From Desulfurococcales archaeon (GTDB lineage: Archaea > Thermoproteota > Thermoprotei_A > Sulfolobales > Desulfurococcaceae), in NCBI GenBank assembly GCA_027028805.1, contig JALVHX010000272.1:1-6747 (forward strand): a DNA stretch of 6,747 nucleotides. The letters run 5' to 3'. Within the stretch, counting starts at the first letter, position 1, and every line of letters begins with the position of its first letter. This document shows, in pieces, positions 4,892 through 6,747 of the stretch. The notes beneath the pieces were generated by a model that worked only from the letters and a program-made list of their open reading frames with translations, ran no database searches and was not told where the DNA came from. Position numbers and translations under genes: made by a program.

Positions 4892-6160
4892 CTAGGTTCT
4901 CCAGGACTCTAGGTATTTCTTCTGTTCAGGGGTGAGCTCATCGATCTCTATCCCCATGGCCGCCAGCTTTTCTCTGGCCACGCCTCGGTCGATCTCTAGT
5001 GGCGGGTTCATGAGGCGGGGCGGTAGCCTGCCCCTGTTCTGGTAGAGGTATTTTAGTGCGAGGAACTGGTTGGCGAAGCTCATATCCATTACCTCGCTGG
5101 GGTGTCCTTCTGCCGCGGCGAGGTTGACGAGGCGGCCCTCTGCGAGAAGGTATAGGCGGCGGCCGTCGGGCAGCGTGTACTCGTCCACGTTGGGCCTTAT
5201 CCTCTTCTTCTCAACAGCCAGCTCCTCTAGATCCTTCACGGATACCTCTACGTTGAAGTGGCCGCTGTTGGCGAGTATGGCTCCGTCCCTCATTTTGAGG
5301 AAGTGTTCTCTCCGTATAACATCCCTGTTGCCCGTTGCGGTTATGAATATGTCTCCTATCTCCGCGGCCCTGCTCATGGGCATGACCTCGTATCCATCGA
5401 ACACGGCTTCGAGGGCGCGTATGGGATCAACCTCGGTCACGATCACTCTCCGGGCTCCGAGCCCCCGCGCCCTGGCCGCTATGCCGCGGCCCACCCAGCC
5501 GTAGCCGGCTACCACGACGACCTTGCCAGCTATGAGTATGTTCGTCGCCCTCATTATCCCGTCGAACGTGCTCTGGCCCGTCCCATACCTGTTATCGAAC
5601 AGGTGCTTGGTGTAGGCGTTGTTTACCGCTATAACGGGGTAGCGGAGGAGGCCCTCTTTCTCGAGGGCGCGTAGCCTGATCACGCCTGTCGTGGTCTCCT
5701 CGGTGCCCCCTATTATACTGGAAGCCTTGTCCAGATACTCGGAGTGCAGGAGGCTATGGAGATCACCCCCGTCATCGGTTACGAGGTCGGGGGATGCCTC
5801 CGCAACACCTCTTATACAGCCCCAGTACTCATCGCTACTCATACCCCTCCACGCACACACCTCTATCCCCTGCTCAGCCAGATACGCCGCGACATCGTCT
5901 TGCGTGGACAACGGGTTGCTCGCCGCCAGATACACCTCTGCGCCCGCATCCCTTAGGGCGAGAGCCAGCACCGCCGTCTCCTTGGTTACGTGGAGAACGC
6001 ATCCTATCCTTAGACCCTTGAAAAGCCCTGAGCCCTTGTATCGTCTACGTAGATTCATCAGGACAGGCATGTGTCTCTCAGCCCAGTAGACCTTCAGGGA
6101 ACCCTGCTCTGCGAGGCCTCTATCACGTACACGGGTAACCAAGACCGATACGCCCCCCAT
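4892..6160 (-). CDS. ahcY: S-adenosylhomocysteine hydrolase (adenosylhomocysteinase)
   Basis: Reversibly splits S-adenosylhomocysteine into adenosine and homocysteine with tightly bound NAD, removing the product inhibitor of methyltransferases. It is 422 residues, the usual archaeal length, and cytosolic. Seen in order: LAEQG and WAERHMPVL (16-34), HVTKETA (57-63), TDDGGD (128-133), [10 protein letters not shown] (151-160), [18 protein letters not shown] (180-197, with the Lys/Asp/Asn active-site residues), the NAD Rossmann loop GYGWVGRG (219-226) with Glu243 as likely ribose-binding acid, NSGHFNVE (298-305), and [20 protein letters not shown] (346-365). It ends YLESWRT, without the C-terminal YRY of eukaryotic enzymes, as expected for archaea. 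The ATG at 6160 is the simplest start. A TTG at 6142 follows a run of six Gs at a suitable distance and would place the N-terminus nearer the conserved VRDxxLAEQG. A TATA element lies about 50 bases upstream. Two RNA methyltransferases in the window produce its substrate. Confidence 0.96.
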   Translation of the reverse strand: MGGVSVLVTRVRDRGLAEQGSLKVYWAERHMPVLMNLRRRYKGSGLFKGLRIGCVLHVTKETAVLALALRDAGAEVYLAASNPLSTQDDVAAYLAEQGIEVCAWRGMSSDEYWGCIRGVAEASPDLVTDDGGDLHSLLHSEYLDKASSIIGGTEETTTGVIRLRALEKEGLLRYPVIAVNNAYTKHLFDNRYGTGQSTFDGIMRATNILIAGKVVVVAGYGWVGRGIAARARGLGARRVIVTEVDPIRALEAVFDGYEVMPMSRAAEIGDIFITATGNRDVIRREHFLKMRDGAILANSGHFNVEVSVKDLEELAVEKKRIRPNVDEYTLPDGRRLYLLAEGRLVNLAAAEGHPSEVMDMSFANQFLALKYLYQNRGRLPPRLMNPPLEIDRGVAREKLAAMGIEIDELTPEQKKYLESWRT

Positions 6161-6208
6161 ACCTAACGGCGAGTGAAGCGATACAATGATACCACTACCC
6201 CGAGAAGG

Positions 6209-6219
6209 CTATATTTAAC
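6209..6219 (-). promoter_or_regulatory. TATA box for ahcY
   Basis: The minus strand reads GTTAAATATAG, preceded by an A-containing BRE-like stretch (GATAAAGC). It is centred about 53 bases before the ATG at 6160, predicting a leader of about 25 bases. It lies in the 100-base gap after the upstream gene's stop, so ahcY probably starts its own transcript. No other structure is visible in this gap. Confidence 0.6.
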
Positions 6220-6260
6220 GCTTTATCCGCACAGCAGGCTTCACGTGGACACGGTTTCCC

Positions 6261-6746
6261 TCAACGCCTGCCGCGGCCCCCTATCCTCCTACGCCTTATC
6301 AGCCTTAGCGCCAGATACGTCGCGGAGGCCGCCGCGAGCCCTGATACTAGGTAGCACGTCGCCGTGTCTCCGACGGCTCCCTGGCCCGGGGATGATTCAC
6401 CAGTGTTTTCCCCGCCCCCGCTTCCCGGCGACCCTGCTCCCGAAGAATTGTTTCCTGTCTCCATGGCTCCAGACGCTATGTAGACCAGGCCGCCTGTCTC
6501 GCTCAGCTTCCCCCACGTGTTCTTCTCGCTGATGTATCGGATCTGGTTTGCCGGGCCGGCCGCGCCCGGCTCCGCCGAGGCGGCTATTGAGGCTATATCG
6601 CTTCTCCCTAGACCCTGTAGCGTCCCGGAACCTGTGAGGACTAGGAGCTCGTATAGCAGCACCGCCGGGAGCAGTGCGGCGAGCCTGTTCCCTATAAGCG
6701 GCCGCGGCTGGGTTGATGCCAGGTAGTGCTCTATATCTATCTCCTC
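6261..6746 (-). CDS. Unrecognised protein with Gly/Ser-rich linker and C-terminal membrane anchor, 5'-truncated
   Basis: I do not recognise the family. The minus-strand frame is open from the right edge to the TGA at 6261, giving about 161 residues. No ATG, GTG or TTG occurs between the edge and a GTG at 6662, and that GTG lacks a ribosome-binding site, so I read this as the C-terminus of a longer protein. Order: a hydrophobic stretch (LAALLPAVLLYELLVLTG), a mixed soluble part (NQIRYISEKNTWGKL, GGLVYIASGAMETG), a low-complexity Gly/Ser/Pro/Asn linker with overlapping N-x-S sequons (NNSS), one membrane segment (YLVSGLAAASATYLALRL), and an Arg-rich end (IRRRRIGGRGRR). By the positive-inside rule the tail is cytoplasmic and the rest outside, as in membrane-anchored archaeal substrate-binding or cell-surface proteins. 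The linker would act as a glycosylated stalk. Alternatively, a small 133-residue protein starts at 6662; I think this less likely. Confidence 0.6.
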   Translation of the reverse strand, partial: EEIDIEHYLASTQPRPLIGNRLAALLPAVLLYELLVLTGSGTLQGLGRSDIASIAASAEPGAAGPANQIRYISEKNTWGKLSETGGLVYIASGAMETGNNSSGAGSPGSGGGENTGESSPGQGAVGDTATCYLVSGLAAASATYLALRLIRRRRIGGRGRR

Positions 6747-6747
6747 C

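Noticed and set aside
5070..6089. Several plus-strand frames opposite ahcY
   Set aside because: All are antisense to a strongly conserved enzyme and look like compositional shadows.
6550..6570. GC inverted repeat GCCGGGC ... GCCCGGC in the surface-protein gene
   Set aside because: It lies in coding sequence for an Ala/Gly/Pro stretch, has no T-run, and fits GC-rich composition.
1..6747. CRISPR array, insertion sequence, toxin-antitoxin or defence cassette
   Set aside because: No regularly spaced repeats, transposase-like protein, terminal inverted repeats or such gene pair is visible. The Nob1 PIN domain belongs to a ribosome-maturation nuclease with a zinc ribbon, not a VapC toxin.

Overview
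The window reads as chromosomal DNA of a hyperthermophilic crenarchaeon, probably Desulfurococcales or a relative such as the Pyrodictiaceae. The genus is a guess. The case rests on gene content: archaeal-type Nob1 (PIN plus zinc ribbon), archaeal/eukaryal Trm5, a PUA-containing NSUN6-like m5C methyltransferase, a DUF371 protein and archaeal-length S-adenosylhomocysteine hydrolase. GC-rich genes using many AGG, AGA and ATA codons, TATA/BRE-like promoters and TTG/GTG starts with GGAGG/GGTGA ribosome-binding sites agree. Genes are packed tightly, with several overlaps and no gene-free stretch above about 100 bases.

Layout: 2-709 (+) is the C-terminal part of a CitG-family (triphosphoribosyl-dephospho-CoA synthase-like) protein, whose reading frame is open to the window edge. 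It overlaps by 8 bases the NSUN6-like RNA m5C methyltransferase at 702-1835 (+). Converging on that, and overlapping it by 25 bases, is a minus-strand pair: NAD kinase (2328-3143) followed by Nob1 (1811-2362). The tRNA m1G37 methyltransferase trm5 (3226-4203, +) diverges from NAD kinase across an 82-base gap with one central A/T-rich promoter element. A DUF371 gene (4057-4614, -) converges on trm5 and runs 147 bases through its 3' end. Next, all on the minus strand, come a CAU-anticodon tRNA with encoded CCA (4746-4822), ahcY (4892-6160), and the C-terminal part of an unrecognised membrane-anchored surface protein (6261 to the right edge).

Most recognised genes concern RNA maturation and methyl-group metabolism. 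Two SAM-dependent RNA methyltransferases produce S-adenosylhomocysteine, which AhcY removes. Nob1 finishes the 16S rRNA 3' end, a tRNA gene lies alongside, and NAD kinase and the CitG-like protein handle nucleotide cofactors. I see no mobile element, CRISPR array, toxin-antitoxin pair or defence system, and no convincing new multi-gene system. The points most worth a second look are the long antisense tail of the DUF371 gene, the identity of the CAU tRNA (elongator Met or Ile2), the apparently altered Asn-Thr motif of the CitG-like protein (which coincides with a perfect palindrome), the shared divergent promoter, and the unidentified anchored surface protein.
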